A stretch of DNA of 64,000 nucleotides from Pseudoxanthomonas kaohsiungensis (GTDB taxonomy: Bacteria; Pseudomonadota; Gammaproteobacteria; Xanthomonadales; Xanthomonadaceae): assembly GCF_010211765.1 (NCBI RefSeq), contig NZ_PDWO01000003.1, forward strand, positions 62,001 through 126,000. The letters run 5' to 3'. Below are positions 18,433-30,714 of the stretch, piece by piece (position 1 is the first letter of the stretch; every line of letters starts with the position of its first letter). The notes under the pieces were generated by a model that saw only the letters and a list, made by a program, of their open reading frames with translations, did not search any database and had not been told where the DNA came from. The position numbers were made by a program, and so were the translations under genes.

Positions 18433-18984
18433 TTACCTTCGGAGCGAGTCCCGGTAGGCGGCCAGGAACTGCGCCAGCTGCGCGCGCGTGCGCTCGTCGA
18501 CCAGCCGGCCATCGGCGTCGAATGCCTGGCCCGCACGGGACACGAGCAGACGGCCCCCGGCCCAGAACCGGCTGCCCAGCGTGCGCAGCACCGGCAGCCA
18601 CGCGTCCTGGGCCAGGATCGTGCCGAAACCGCCGGCCGACGCGCCCACCAGCGCGACCGGCCGGTCACCGAAGACGGCCGGGATCTCCGCGGGCGGTCGC
18701 GACAGCCAGTCGATCGCGTTCTTGAACACGCCGGGGATGCCGTTGTTGTATTCGGGCGTCGCCAGCAGCAGCGCATCGCTGGCCAGCACGCGCGCCTTCA
18801 GCGCCTGCACCGCCGGCGGCAGCCCCTCGCGCGCCTCGAGATCGCCGTCGTACAGCGGGACCCCGTGCAGCGTCGCCAGCTCCAGCTCCACGCCGGGAAC
18901 GGCCAGCTCCTGCGCGGCGCGCAGCAGGGCGGTGTTGAACGAGCCAGCCCGCAGGCTGCCGGAAATGCCGAGGATCCTGGCCAT
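18433..18984 (-). CDS. NADPH-dependent FMN reductase family protein
   Basis: A 183-residue flavodoxin-like reductase of the NADPH-dependent FMN reductase family (ArsH/SsuE/azoreductase-like). It reduces FMN, and often quinones or chromate, with NAD(P)H in the cytoplasm. The FMN phosphate loop ISGSLRAGSFNTALL (6-20) and the flavin-binding PEYNNGIPGVFKNAIDWLSR (about 74-93) are clear, as is GASAGGFGTILAQ. The ATG at 18984 opens MARILGISGS. Its proximity to the halogenase operon is notable because such enzymes need reduced flavin, but it lies upstream of the receptor and is not obviously co-transcribed. Confidence 0.88.
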   Translation of the reverse strand: MARILGISGSLRAGSFNTALLRAAQELAVPGVELELATLHGVPLYDGDLEAREGLPPAVQALKARVLASDALLLATPEYNNGIPGVFKNAIDWLSRPPAEIPAVFGDRPVALVGASAGGFGTILAQDAWLPVLRTLGSRFWAGGRLLVSRAGQAFDADGRLVDERTRAQLAQFLAAYRDSLRR

Positions 18985-19112
18985 CGCATGCCTCCGCCGG
19001 TTCGCCGCGCGCGCCCGGATGGGCCGCAGCATAGCCGACGCGGCAACGTCCTCATTGGCGCGGGCTCGCCGCGGCGGAGGCCAGGCAGCAGCGGAACCTG
19101 CGCCCGCAGCGT

Positions 19113-19964
19113 TCAGCGCGCGCGCAGCGCGGACGGCAGGCGAACGAAGAAATGCGCCCAGATCGCCGCCAGCACCGCCGCGCGCGTGGCGACGCCGCGG
19201 CGCGGGGCCTCGAACTTGCTGAAGTAGCGCCACAGGCCGCGATGCTTGTGCCATTCGACGAACAGCGGCCGCGAGCGGCTGGACACGCCACGCACGTGCA
19301 GGACCGGCACGTCGTTGGCCACCGCGACGCGGGCACCCGCCTGCCGCGCGCGCCGGCACAGGTCCAGGTCCTCGGCGTGCAGGCGGTAGCCTTCGTCGAA
19401 CCCGGCGATGCGCGTGAACAACGCCCGCGGAACCATCATCAACGCACCCGACACCGCGTCGACCTCCTGCAGGGGTTGCGCCGGGTCCATCGCCACGTCC
19501 AGGCGCGCGGCGGCCGCCGGGGATCGCAGCATCGCCGCGAAATCCGGATCGCGCCGGCGCGCGGCGCCATCGCGCTGGCCGTCCTCGCCGTGCAGGTCCG
19601 CGCCGACCACCGCTTCGCCCCCCAGTGCCTGGACGTGCCGGCGCAGCCGCTCCAGCGAGTCGGGCCGGACCTGGAGGTCGGGGTTGACGAACGCCAGCCA
19701 GGGCGCGTCGCTGTCGGCCGCGCCCTGGTTGCAGGCGACCGAGAACCCCGGGTTGTCGGGATTGGCGACGAAGCGCAGGCGCGGATCGGCCAAGGCATGC
19801 CGCTGGAGGATCTCGAGCGTGCCGTCGTCGGAACCGTTGTCGACCACCCGGATCTGGGCCACGTCGCGCGCCGCGCGCAGGCGCAGCAGGCAGGCGTCGA
19901 GCGTCGACGCGCTCTGGTAGCTGACCACGACGGCGGCGATCGCCTCGCCTTCGCTTCCGCTCAT
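19113..19964 (-). CDS. family 2 glycosyltransferase
   Basis: A 283-residue GT2-fold protein similar to rhamnosyl- or galactosyl-transferases of cell-surface polysaccharide pathways; the donor and acceptor are unknown. It shows the nucleotide-binding start VVVSYQSASTLDACL, VDNGSDDGTLE, NPDNPGFSVACNQG, and FVNPDLQVRPDSL, where NPD stands for the metal-binding DxD. The acceptor-side helix EDLDLCRRARQAGARVAV is typical of rhamnosyltransferase-like GT2s. The ATG at 19964 overlaps the upstream gene's stop (ATGA, 19961-19964), so the two glycosyltransferase-type genes are coupled. The last 25 residues are basic with an aromatic stretch, compatible with membrane association. Confidence 0.88.
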   Translation of the reverse strand: MSGSEGEAIAAVVVSYQSASTLDACLLRLRAARDVAQIRVVDNGSDDGTLEILQRHALADPRLRFVANPDNPGFSVACNQGAADSDAPWLAFVNPDLQVRPDSLERLRRHVQALGGEAVVGADLHGEDGQRDGAARRRDPDFAAMLRSPAAAARLDVAMDPAQPLQEVDAVSGALMMVPRALFTRIAGFDEGYRLHAEDLDLCRRARQAGARVAVANDVPVLHVRGVSSRSRPLFVEWHKHRGLWRYFSKFEAPRRGVATRAAVLAAIWAHFFVRLPSALRAR

Positions 19965-20815
19965 GGACCCGCCTCCCCCGCCGGCGCGCCGAACAGGTCG
20001 TGCTGGGGGCTGTCGCGCAGCTGCCCGTGCAGGGCCAGCAGCTTCGCGCGCGCTTCCGCCAGCGGATCGTGCATCAGGAATGCGGCCAGGCGCGAATGCC
20101 AGGCCGGCCAGCGGGCGGCCAATGCGTCGAGGTCGCCGTCGGCCGGCCCGCCTTCGCCAAGGCGGGCCACGAATGCGGTTTCGCACAGCGCGTTGCGCCA
20201 CCCCAGCCCGGACAGGCGCAGCGAGAGGTCGGTCAGCGCGGCATACCAGGAGCCGAAGCTGGCGGTGTCGAGGCCGCCTGCCCGCAGCCGGGCGCTGCCA
20301 CGCAACGCCACCGCGTGGCCGACGGCGGCCGGCAGTTCGGGATGCCGGGGCGGCATCGCCGCACAGGCCTGTGCGGTCAGCGCCGGCTCGGGCGGCGCAG
20401 GCGAGATCTCGCCGAGCCGCGGCCAGGCCGCGGTCTCCCCGGCATTGCACCACGGCGTCGCGGTGGCGATCGCGGCGTCGCGCGCGAGGCAGGCGGCCAG
20501 CTGCGGGAGCCAGCCCGGCAGGGGCTGCGCATCGGGCGACAGCACGACCACGTCGGCATCGCCGCACGCGTGCAGCATCTCCTGCAGGTGCGCCGACTCG
20601 GCGACCGGTTGGCCGCGGCGCGTGTACTCGGCCTGCAGGCGGGTCCGCTGCAGCCAGCGCTCGACGATGGCGATGCCGCGTGGACCGGCCTGGGCCCCGT
20701 CGCCCAGCCACACCCGCGTGCCGGCCGGGGTCGCTGACTCCAGCGCGGCCAGGCAGGCATCCAGTGCATCCTCGTCGGCGCCGAGCGGCAGCAGCACGAT
20801 GGGCAGGTCGCTCAC
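19961..20815 (-). CDS. GT2-like (divergent glycosyltransferase) protein
   Basis: A 284-residue protein with a glycosyltransferase-A outline: DLPIVLLPLGADEDALDACLAAL at the start, a VVVLSPDAQPLPGWLPQL segment where a DxD-type motif would lie, and ATPWCNAGETAAWP. The usual NxGFxxxxNxG motif is missing, so it may be an inactive or divergent partner of the glycosyltransferase it overlaps. GTG at 20815 is preferred because the frame upstream lacks a plausible protein start; this start is uncertain. It likely functions with the downstream gene in surface glycan assembly. Confidence 0.6.
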   Translation of the reverse strand: MSDLPIVLLPLGADEDALDACLAALESATPAGTRVWLGDGAQAGPRGIAIVERWLQRTRLQAEYTRRGQPVAESAHLQEMLHACGDADVVVLSPDAQPLPGWLPQLAACLARDAAIATATPWCNAGETAAWPRLGEISPAPPEPALTAQACAAMPPRHPELPAAVGHAVALRGSARLRAGGLDTASFGSWYAALTDLSLRLSGLGWRNALCETAFVARLGEGGPADGDLDALAARWPAWHSRLAAFLMHDPLAEARAKLLALHGQLRDSPQHDLFGAPAGEAGP

Positions 20816-21115
20816 GATTCGACGTGGACTCGTTTCGGTAACGGCGGTGACTTTAGCAGGGGCGCGACCCGGAACGCGCGGCAGCGGCGGCGGCAAGGCG
20901 CGGACGCCTCTACCCGCGAACCCAGGGCAGACACGCGGTCGCTTGCATGCGGTCGCGCGCATGCATGCGCCCCTGCCCGCGTCAATGCCGCCCGGCTGCC
21001 TGCCGGCGGGCGCGATTCGTCGATCGAGCCCCGCTGCATCGGCGCCGGCACGCGCGCGCATGCGCGAGATCTGCTACCTGCAGAGCGCGCGCCTGGCGAG
21101 CGTGGATGCAGGCCG
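20816..21115. other. intergenic region between purL and the glycosyltransferase pair
   Basis: About 300 GC-rich bases downstream of purL. Short stretches of CATGCATGCG and GCGCGCATG are simple sequence; no terminator with a T-run, no RNA gene and no convincing small ORF was seen. Confidence 0.5.
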
Positions 21116-25165
<4,050 letters not shown>

Positions 25166-25471
25166 GTCCGGTGAAGTCGCAGGGGGAAAGGCCGGCCATT
25201 GTACCGGAGCCGGCCGCACCGGGACCGGACGGACGGGAAGGAGCGCCAGGCGGGGCCGGAGCCGCCCCCATCCCGGCACCGCGGACGCGTGACCCCCTTG
25301 GTGATCAGGCGCTCCACTGTTGCAGGAACCGGGCTGGCCCGCGACGCGAGGGCGTTGGCACAGGCAACGTCCTCGTTCTACCGGGGCGCGTGTCGCCGGC
25401 TAGCTGCGCTCCTGCAGGCCATCCCGGCAGCGACCCCACGGCGCGCGTGCCGCCTGGCCGGATGCAGACCC
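25166..25471. other. intergenic region between dsbC and purL
   Basis: About 306 bases upstream of purL, holding its promoter and ribosome site, with no credible coding frame. A degenerate copy of the REP spacer (TTGGCACAGGCAACGTCCTC, about 25355-25374) is present, suggesting a decayed repeat. No terminator with a T-run was seen for dsbC. Confidence 0.45.
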
Positions 25472-26284
25472 TCAGCGCGACCCTCCGGCCGCCTCCGCGC
25501 CGCCACCTTCCAGGGCCTGCAGCAACTGCTGCGGGGGCAGGTAACCGCCCAGCTGGGTGCCGTCGGCGGCGAACACCGCCGGCGTGCCGTTGACCCCGAC
25601 GCGCTGGCCGATGTCGAACTGCATCGCCACCGGGCTGGTGCATCGCTGCTGCTTGACCGGCTGCCCGGCCTTGGCCTCGGACAGCGCGCGCTTGCGGTCG
25701 CTGGCGCACCAGACCGATTCCATGTCGACGAAGTCCTTGCTGGCCGGGCCCATGCGCGGGAAGGCCACGTACTCCACCGCGATCCCGAGCCGGTTGTAGT
25801 CGGCGATCTGCTGGTGCATCCGCCGGCAATAGCCGCATTCGACATCGGTGAAGACGGTGACGGTGTGCTTGGTGTTCGGCGGCGCGAAAATGATCCGGTC
25901 CTGCGCGGGGATGCTGGCAATCAGCTCGCGCCGGTGGGCCATCAGGCCGGGGCTGGCGGCCGGCTTGCGCGCCTGCAGGTCGAACGGCTGCGACTGCATC
26001 AGGTAGCGGCCATCGTCGGAGACGTACAGGACCTGGCCGCCGAGGAGCACTTCGCGGAAGCCGGGGAAAGGCGCGGCGCCGACGTACTCGGGGGCCAGGT
26101 CGGGCGCGATCGCGCGCAGGGCGTCGCGGGCGCGCGACTCGGGCGTGCCGGTGCCCGCCGCCGCGGTCGCGGCCGGCTTGCCTGCCGGCTTGGCGGCAGG
26201 CGCCGTGGCCGTGGACGGGGCCTGCTGGGCACAGGCGCTGAGGCTGATGGCGCCCAGCAGCGCGGCGACGAGGATTCGGGACAT
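25472..26284 (-). CDS. dsbC: thiol:disulfide interchange protein DsbC, predicted lipoprotein
   Basis: DsbC is a periplasmic disulfide isomerase. The 270-residue protein has a DsbC dimerisation domain (PDLAPEYVGAAPFPGFREVL, about 61-80) and a thioredoxin domain with the active site CGYC (150-153) in FTDVECGYCRRMHQQI. Two more cysteines (VWCASD, QQRCTSP) can form the structural disulfide. The N-terminus has a lipobox-type signal (LSAC, cysteine 18) followed by a low-complexity Pro/Ala/Thr linker, so a lipid-anchored form is predicted; soluble DsbC is the norm. The ATG at 26284 is downstream of a 330-base repeat array. The pairing xerD-dsbC is a conserved gammaproteobacterial order. Confidence 0.9.
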   Translation of the reverse strand: MSRILVAALLGAISLSACAQQAPSTATAPAAKPAGKPAATAAAGTGTPESRARDALRAIAPDLAPEYVGAAPFPGFREVLLGGQVLYVSDDGRYLMQSQPFDLQARKPAASPGLMAHRRELIASIPAQDRIIFAPPNTKHTVTVFTDVECGYCRRMHQQIADYNRLGIAVEYVAFPRMGPASKDFVDMESVWCASDRKRALSEAKAGQPVKQQRCTSPVAMQFDIGQRVGVNGTPAVFAADGTQLGGYLPPQQLLQALEGGGAEAAGGSR

Positions 26285-26405
26285 TGAAGGGGCCGTCCTG
26301 GGGGGATAGATGCGGAATGTTCGCACAGTGGCGACATCGCCCCGTGGCCGAGGGTGCATGCGCCGCCCCGGCGTTCATCCCCGGTCCGGGGTGGCAGAGC
26401 GGACC

Positions 26406-26742
26406 GGCCACGCGGCAGTGCCACGCACTCACGCACTCGACGGGGCGCGCCTGCCATCCATGGCGGGACGGCGTCGGCGCCGGATCGCCCGGCCCGGCTT
26501 GCCGGCCCGGCGCAGCGCGCCGGGCGCTCAGCCGGCATGCGAGGCGATGCCTCGCAAACCATGCCGGCCTCGCCCTTGGCCGGGCGTGAGGCAGGCCGCG
26601 CGGCAGTGCCGCGCACTCACGCACTCGACGGGGCACGCTTGCCATCCATGGCGGGACGGCGTCGGCGCCGGATAGCCCGGCCCGGCCATACTTGGCCGGG
26701 CGTTCGGCAGGCCGCGCGGCAGTGCCGCGCAAGCGGCCTGCC
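26406..26742. repeat. tandem repeat array between xerD and dsbC
   Basis: Two 93-bp direct copies (26406-26498 and 26594-26686) match at 88 of 93 positions by my alignment. A truncated third copy starts at 26709 and runs into the xerD stop. Each unit contains a CGGCAGTGCC palindrome, CACGCACTCGACGGGG, and a CATCCATGGCGGGACGGCG block. Units are joined by variable GC palindromes ending GGCCGGGCG. The array has no gene. Part of it recurs in purL. Confidence 0.85.
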
Positions 26743-27732
26743 TCACCCCCTCGGGTGGTGGCGGGCGTGGAGGCGCTGCAGGTGCTCGCGCGCCACCAGG
26801 GTGTAGATCTGGGTAGTCGACAGGCTGGCATGGCCGAGCAGCAGCTGCAGCGCGCGCAGGTCGGCGCCGCGGTTGAGCAGGTGGGTGGCGAAGCTGTGCC
26901 GCACGCCATGCGGGGTGACCTTGCGCGGGTCGATCCCGGCCACGGCCGCGTAGCGCTTCAACCACTGCCAGAAGGCCTGGCGCGTGGGCGCCTGGCGCTG
27001 CGCGGCCAGGAACAGCGGCACCTGGCCCTGCGCATCGGCCGGCACCGGCCTGCCGCCGGCCAGCTGCGGGCGGGCCTGGGCAAGGTAGCGTTCGAGCCAG
27101 TGCTGGGATTCCTCGCCCAGCGGCACCAGCCGCTCCTTGCCGCCCTTGCCGAGCACCCGGACCACGCCCTGGCGCAGGTTGACGGCGTTCGCCGGCAGGC
27201 CGACCAGTTCGCTGACCCGCAGTCCGGCCGCGTACATCAATTCGAGCATGGCGCGATCGCGCAGGCCTTCCGGCGCGTCCACCTGCGGCGCCGCCAGCAG
27301 CGCGTCGACCTGGGATTCGGTCAGCGCCTTGCGCAGGGGCCGCGGCAAGCGCGGCGGATCGAGCAATGCGGCCGGATCGTCGCTGCGCCGGCCCGCCCGC
27401 ACCAGGTAGGCGTAGAACGCGCGCAGGCTGGCCCGCAGCCGCGCGTTGCTGCGGGGCTGATAGCCGGCGGCGTGGCGCCAGGCCATGTAGCGGAACAGGG
27501 TCTCGCGGTCGGCGCCCTCGATGCCGCCGCCGGCGCCGTCGCGCCAGCGGGCCAGCTGCTCCAGGTCGCGGCGGTAGGCATCCTGGGTCTGGCGGGCCAG
27601 GCCGTGCTCGGCCCAGGCCGCATCGATGAAGCGCCCGATCGCGCGCGCGTCTGCATCGCGCAGCGCCGGCAGGCGGCCCGCCAGGCGGCGACGATCGGCG
27701 GCGGTGGCGATGGCGGGGGTGTCGCGCGGCAT
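26743..27732 (-). CDS. xerD: site-specific tyrosine recombinase XerD
   Basis: XerD with XerC resolves chromosome dimers at dif with FtsK. The 329-residue protein has an N-terminal SAM-like core-binding domain (about 28-115) and a catalytic domain with the full tyrosine-recombinase set: R172 (AAGLRVSEL), K196 ([13 protein letters not shown]), H275 and R278 ([14 protein letters not shown]), H301 ([14 protein letters not shown]) and the nucleophile Y310. It is slightly longer than E. coli XerD (298) because of an N-terminal extension of about 25 residues, so ATG 27732 is one of several possible starts. Neighbour dsbC supports XerD rather than XerC. It is divergent from the RDD gene. Confidence 0.93.
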   Translation of the reverse strand: MPRDTPAIATAADRRRLAGRLPALRDADARAIGRFIDAAWAEHGLARQTQDAYRRDLEQLARWRDGAGGGIEGADRETLFRYMAWRHAAGYQPRSNARLRASLRAFYAYLVRAGRRSDDPAALLDPPRLPRPLRKALTESQVDALLAAPQVDAPEGLRDRAMLELMYAAGLRVSELVGLPANAVNLRQGVVRVLGKGGKERLVPLGEESQHWLERYLAQARPQLAGGRPVPADAQGQVPLFLAAQRQAPTRQAFWQWLKRYAAVAGIDPRKVTPHGVRHSFATHLLNRGADLRALQLLLGHASLSTTQIYTLVAREHLQRLHARHHPRG

Positions 27733-27774
27733 GGCGCAAGGATAGCCGCCCGGCCCCGGTATCCTGTGCCCCCT

Positions 27775-28269
27775 ATGGACCCTGCACGCCCCTCCCCGAC
27801 CGCAGCGCCGGCACCGGCGCCGACCACCCGGCCGCGCGCGCTCGTCGGCTGGCGGATGCTGGCGCTGTTCTACGACTTCTGGCCGGTGGCGGCGCTGTGG
27901 ATGCTGCTCGGGCTGCTGTTCAACCTCGGCTATACGTACCTGGGCCATCACGCGCAGCGCGAGAACATCCCGCCCGGCAGCCTGCCCAGCGTCCTGCTGT
28001 TCCTGTCCTGCATGCTGGTCACCGGCCTCTACGCGACGCTGAGCTGGCGCCGCGGCGGCCAGACCCTGGGCATGCGCCCGTGGCGGCTCAAGCTGGTCGC
28101 CGCCTCCGGCAACCCGGGCTGGACGGCGCTGTGGCTGCGCTACGCGGTGGGCCTGCTGTCGCTGCTCGCCGGCGGACTCGGCTTCTGGTGGGCGTGGCTC
28201 GACCGCGATGGACGGGCCTGGCACGACCGCGCCAGCGGCACGCGGCTGGTGCGGGTGCCGAAAGCGTAG
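27775..28269 (+). CDS. RDD family membrane protein
   Basis: A 164-residue inner-membrane protein of the RDD family. After a Pro/Ala-rich cytoplasmic lead it shows [21 protein letters not shown], the RDD-type first membrane helix (the first acidic residue is retained, the Arg is shifted), two more hydrophobic helices, and the [14 protein letters not shown] motif and [11 protein letters not shown] that end most RDD proteins. Its transported or bound partner is unknown. The ATG at 27775 is close to the divergent xerD. Its TAG stop is the TAG of a GTAG-headed repeat. Confidence 0.88.
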   Translation: MDPARPSPTAAPAPAPTTRPRALVGWRMLALFYDFWPVAALWMLLGLLFNLGYTYLGHHAQRENIPPGSLPSVLLFLSCMLVTGLYATLSWRRGGQTLGMRPWRLKLVAASGNPGWTALWLRYAVGLLSLLAGGLGFWWAWLDRDGRAWHDRASGTRLVRVPKA

Positions 28270-28362
28270 GAGCCGATCCTCATCGGCGACCGGACCCCAT
28301 CGGCACAGGCGACCCACCATCGGAGCCCGACGCACGGGTCGCCGATGAAGATCGGCTCCTAC
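28266..28362. repeat. SMAG-like GTAG palindrome pair
   Basis: Left arm GTAGGAGCCGATCC...CATCGGCGAC (28266-28290) and inverted right arm (28338-28362) around a spacer containing CGGCACAGGCGA. The TAG at 28267-28269 terminates the RDD gene. Confidence 0.85.
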
Positions 28363-28364
28363 AC

Positions 28365-28404
28365 AGTCGGGTTGATCCCGGCCAGGGCCGGGATCAACCC
28401 GACT
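28365..28404. repeat. perfect 19-bp inverted repeat overlapping the lptG stop
   Basis: Arms 28365-28383 and 28386-28404 (AGTCGGGTTGATCCCGGCC) are exact reverse complements with a two-base centre. The lptG stop codon lies inside one arm. It could act as an RNA 3' stem; no T-run follows. Confidence 0.75.
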
Positions 28405-29503
28405 TGCGCCGGAACAGCCACCAGGAAACGACCAGCATCAGCACCGGCGGCAGCGTATAGGCGAAGCGGTAGTCGATGCGGGTCGCCCCGGCGAGGCGCC
28501 CGAACAGCATCTGCAGCAGCATGAAGGCCAGTGCGAACACGATGCCCAGGAACAGGCGCTTGCCCATGCCGCCGCTGCGCAGGCTGCCGAACGCGAACGG
28601 CACGGCCGCCAGGCACAGCGCCAGCACGTTGATCGGGTAGAACCAGCGGCTCCAGTAGATGTCCTGGTACTCGCGCGCGTCCAGGTTGTTGCGGGTGCGG
28701 TAGTCGATGCTCGCGCGCAGTTCCGCCGCCGAGAGGTTGCGGGCGCGGGTCACGCCCGCGGCCAGCGCGTTCGGGTCCAGTTCCGAGGACCAGCGCTCCT
28801 CGGCCACGCGCTGCTCGGTGGCCGCGCCGGGGGTGAAGCCGAAGCGGATCCGGCGCACGTCGCGCAGGCGCCAGCCGCTGGCATCGTGTTCGGCCACCGC
28901 GGCACGGGTCAGCGAGTCCAGGCTGCCATCGTCGGCAAGCTTGTACAGGCGCACGTCGCGCAGCTCCAGCGTCCGCTGCCCGTCGACGACCCGCTCCTGG
29001 CCATCGATGGCGTTGAGGAAGGTGTCGCCCTCGCGCGCCCACAACCCCTGGTAGCGGGCGATGGCGACGTTGTTGGTCTTGGCGGCGAGCTTGATCTGGT
29101 CGGACTGGCGCTGGCCCCAGGGCGCCAGGGTCTCGCCGTTGACGACCATCAGGGTGGTCAGGATGACCAGCGCGGCGGCCACCGAGGCGCTCAACCGCCG
29201 GCGCGACAGGCCCAGCGCGCGCAAAGCGGTCAACTCGGAGGTCGCCGCCAGCTGGCCCAGTCCCATCAGCGAGCCGATCACCGCCGCGTAGGGGAATATC
29301 GTGTACGCGCGCCGCGGCACCGTATACGCCACCACCGCTAGCGCGGTCGGGAAATCGAAACTGCCCTTGCCCAGGTCGCCGACCTGGCCGGACAAGGCCA
29401 TCACCACGTCGAAACCCAGCAGCACCATCCAGGTCAGCAGGACCGTGACCAGGACCACCCGGCCGACGTAGAGGTCGTGCAGGCGCGGTTTGAGGAAGTT
29501 CAT
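28394..29503 (-). CDS. lptG: LPS export ABC transporter permease LptG
   Basis: LptG with LptF and the LptB ATPase extracts lipopolysaccharide from the inner membrane toward the Lpt bridge. The 369-residue protein has the YjgP/YjgQ layout: three N-terminal helices ([22 protein letters not shown] and others), the coupling region [23 protein letters not shown], a periplasmic jellyroll of about 160 residues, and three C-terminal helices ([35 protein letters not shown]). The ATG at 29503 overlaps the lptF stop. Its own stop is inside a 19-bp inverted repeat. Both genes are on the minus strand, so lptF is promoter-proximal. Confidence 0.95.
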   Translation of the reverse strand: MNFLKPRLHDLYVGRVVLVTVLLTWMVLLGFDVVMALSGQVGDLGKGSFDFPTALAVVAYTVPRRAYTIFPYAAVIGSLMGLGQLAATSELTALRALGLSRRRLSASVAAALVILTTLMVVNGETLAPWGQRQSDQIKLAAKTNNVAIARYQGLWAREGDTFLNAIDGQERVVDGQRTLELRDVRLYKLADDGSLDSLTRAAVAEHDASGWRLRDVRRIRFGFTPGAATEQRVAEERWSSELDPNALAAGVTRARNLSAAELRASIDYRTRNNLDAREYQDIYWSRWFYPINVLALCLAAVPFAFGSLRSGGMGKRLFLGIVFALAFMLLQMLFGRLAGATRIDYRFAYTLPPVLMLVVSWWLFRRKSG

Positions 29504-30585
29504 GCCGCCAGCCTCCTTGCCCCGGGCAGGCGTCCGTCGCGCAGGTACAGCCAGACCGCCAGCGCCAGCAGCGGCAGGGTCAGCCACCACAGGCCCAGGA
29601 TCGGCGGCAGTTCGCCCTCGGCCAGCATGCGCGTGCCGATGAAGACCAGGTTGACGCTGACCAGGTAGGCGAGGAAGCCGAGCATCAGCCGGCCGTAGCG
29701 CTGCTGGCGCGGCGAGCTGCGCGCCAGCGGCAGGGTCAGCAGGGCGAAGGCGAGCGCCAGCAGCGGCGGCGCCAGGCGCGCATGCAGCTCGGCCACCGTC
29801 TCCCGGTCGCCCTTGCCCAGCAGCTCGCTGGTCGCCTGCAGCCGCGGGTCGTCGCTGTCGCGCACCTCGGCGCGCTCGGGCAACGCCACTTCGTTGATCG
29901 CGTAGCGCATGAGGCGGAAGTCGAGAGCGCCGTCCAGCGGCCCCTCCAGCCGATGTCCGTCGCGCAGCTGCAGGTAGCGCCCGCGCTCGCCTTCGAACTG
30001 GAGCTCGCCCTCGCTGGCGGTCATGACGTCGATCCGTCCCTCGCGCTCGCGCTGCAGGAACACGCTCCTCAGGCCGGCGCCGTCCTCGGTCATGCCGTCG
30101 ATGTAGACGATGCCGCCGCCATTGGGCAGCGAGGTGAAGCGCCCTGGCTCCAGTCCGGCCACGATCAGGCTGCGATTGGCCTGCTCGACCAGCCGCGCGG
30201 CGGTGCGCTGGGCCCAGGGACCCAGCCACAGCGAGCACAGCGCCACCGCCAGCACCACCGGCAGGGAGGCCATCAGCAGCGGTCGCAGCAGGCGCCGCGG
30301 ACCGACCCCGATGGCGTTGATCACCGCCATCTCCGAGTCCCGGTACAGGCGCACCAGCGACAGCATCAGCCCCAGCATCAGCGCCAGTGGCAGCACCAGC
30401 GGCAGGTACACCAGCAGCTGCAGCCCCAGCTGGGACAACAGCAGGCGGGCCGGCAGGCCGCCGTCGGCGATCTCGCCGAGCACGTCGACCAGCACGCCTC
30501 CCAGGCTCACCGTCAGCAGGACGATCAGGGTCGCCAGGAAGCTCTGGATGAAATCGCCCAGCAGGTATCGGTCGAGCTTCGGCAT
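29500..30585 (-). CDS. lptF: LPS export ABC transporter permease LptF
   Basis: The 361-residue partner of LptG in the LptB2FG transporter. It shows LLGDFIQSFLATLIVLLTV as the first helix, SEMAVINAIGVGPRRLLRP as the coupling-helix region, a periplasmic beta domain (about 120-250) and a C-terminal helical bundle beginning PLLALAFALLTLPLAR. The length is normal. The ATG at 30585 lies 129 bases from the divergent pepA, leaving a shared promoter region, and the stop overlaps lptG by four bases (ATGA). Confidence 0.95.
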   Translation of the reverse strand: MPKLDRYLLGDFIQSFLATLIVLLTVSLGGVLVDVLGEIADGGLPARLLLSQLGLQLLVYLPLVLPLALMLGLMLSLVRLYRDSEMAVINAIGVGPRRLLRPLLMASLPVVLAVALCSLWLGPWAQRTAARLVEQANRSLIVAGLEPGRFTSLPNGGGIVYIDGMTEDGAGLRSVFLQREREGRIDVMTASEGELQFEGERGRYLQLRDGHRLEGPLDGALDFRLMRYAINEVALPERAEVRDSDDPRLQATSELLGKGDRETVAELHARLAPPLLALAFALLTLPLARSSPRQQRYGRLMLGFLAYLVSVNLVFIGTRMLAEGELPPILGLWWLTLPLLALAVWLYLRDGRLPGARRLAA

Positions 30586-30714
30586 CAGGCTGGGCAGTCC
30601 TATAAAATCCCGGGTTCGCTTGCGGGCGTCGCCGGCCGGGCTGTGAAGCAGCCGCCGGCGGTCGTTCCGCGATTTCGATCCACATTGTAGTTACCTGCCG
30701 CCGGAATCTGATCA

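Noticed and set aside
26406-26742. Repeats resembling a CRISPR array.
   Set aside because: Units are 93 bp and adjacent to palindromes with no regular 30-40 base spacers and no cas genes.
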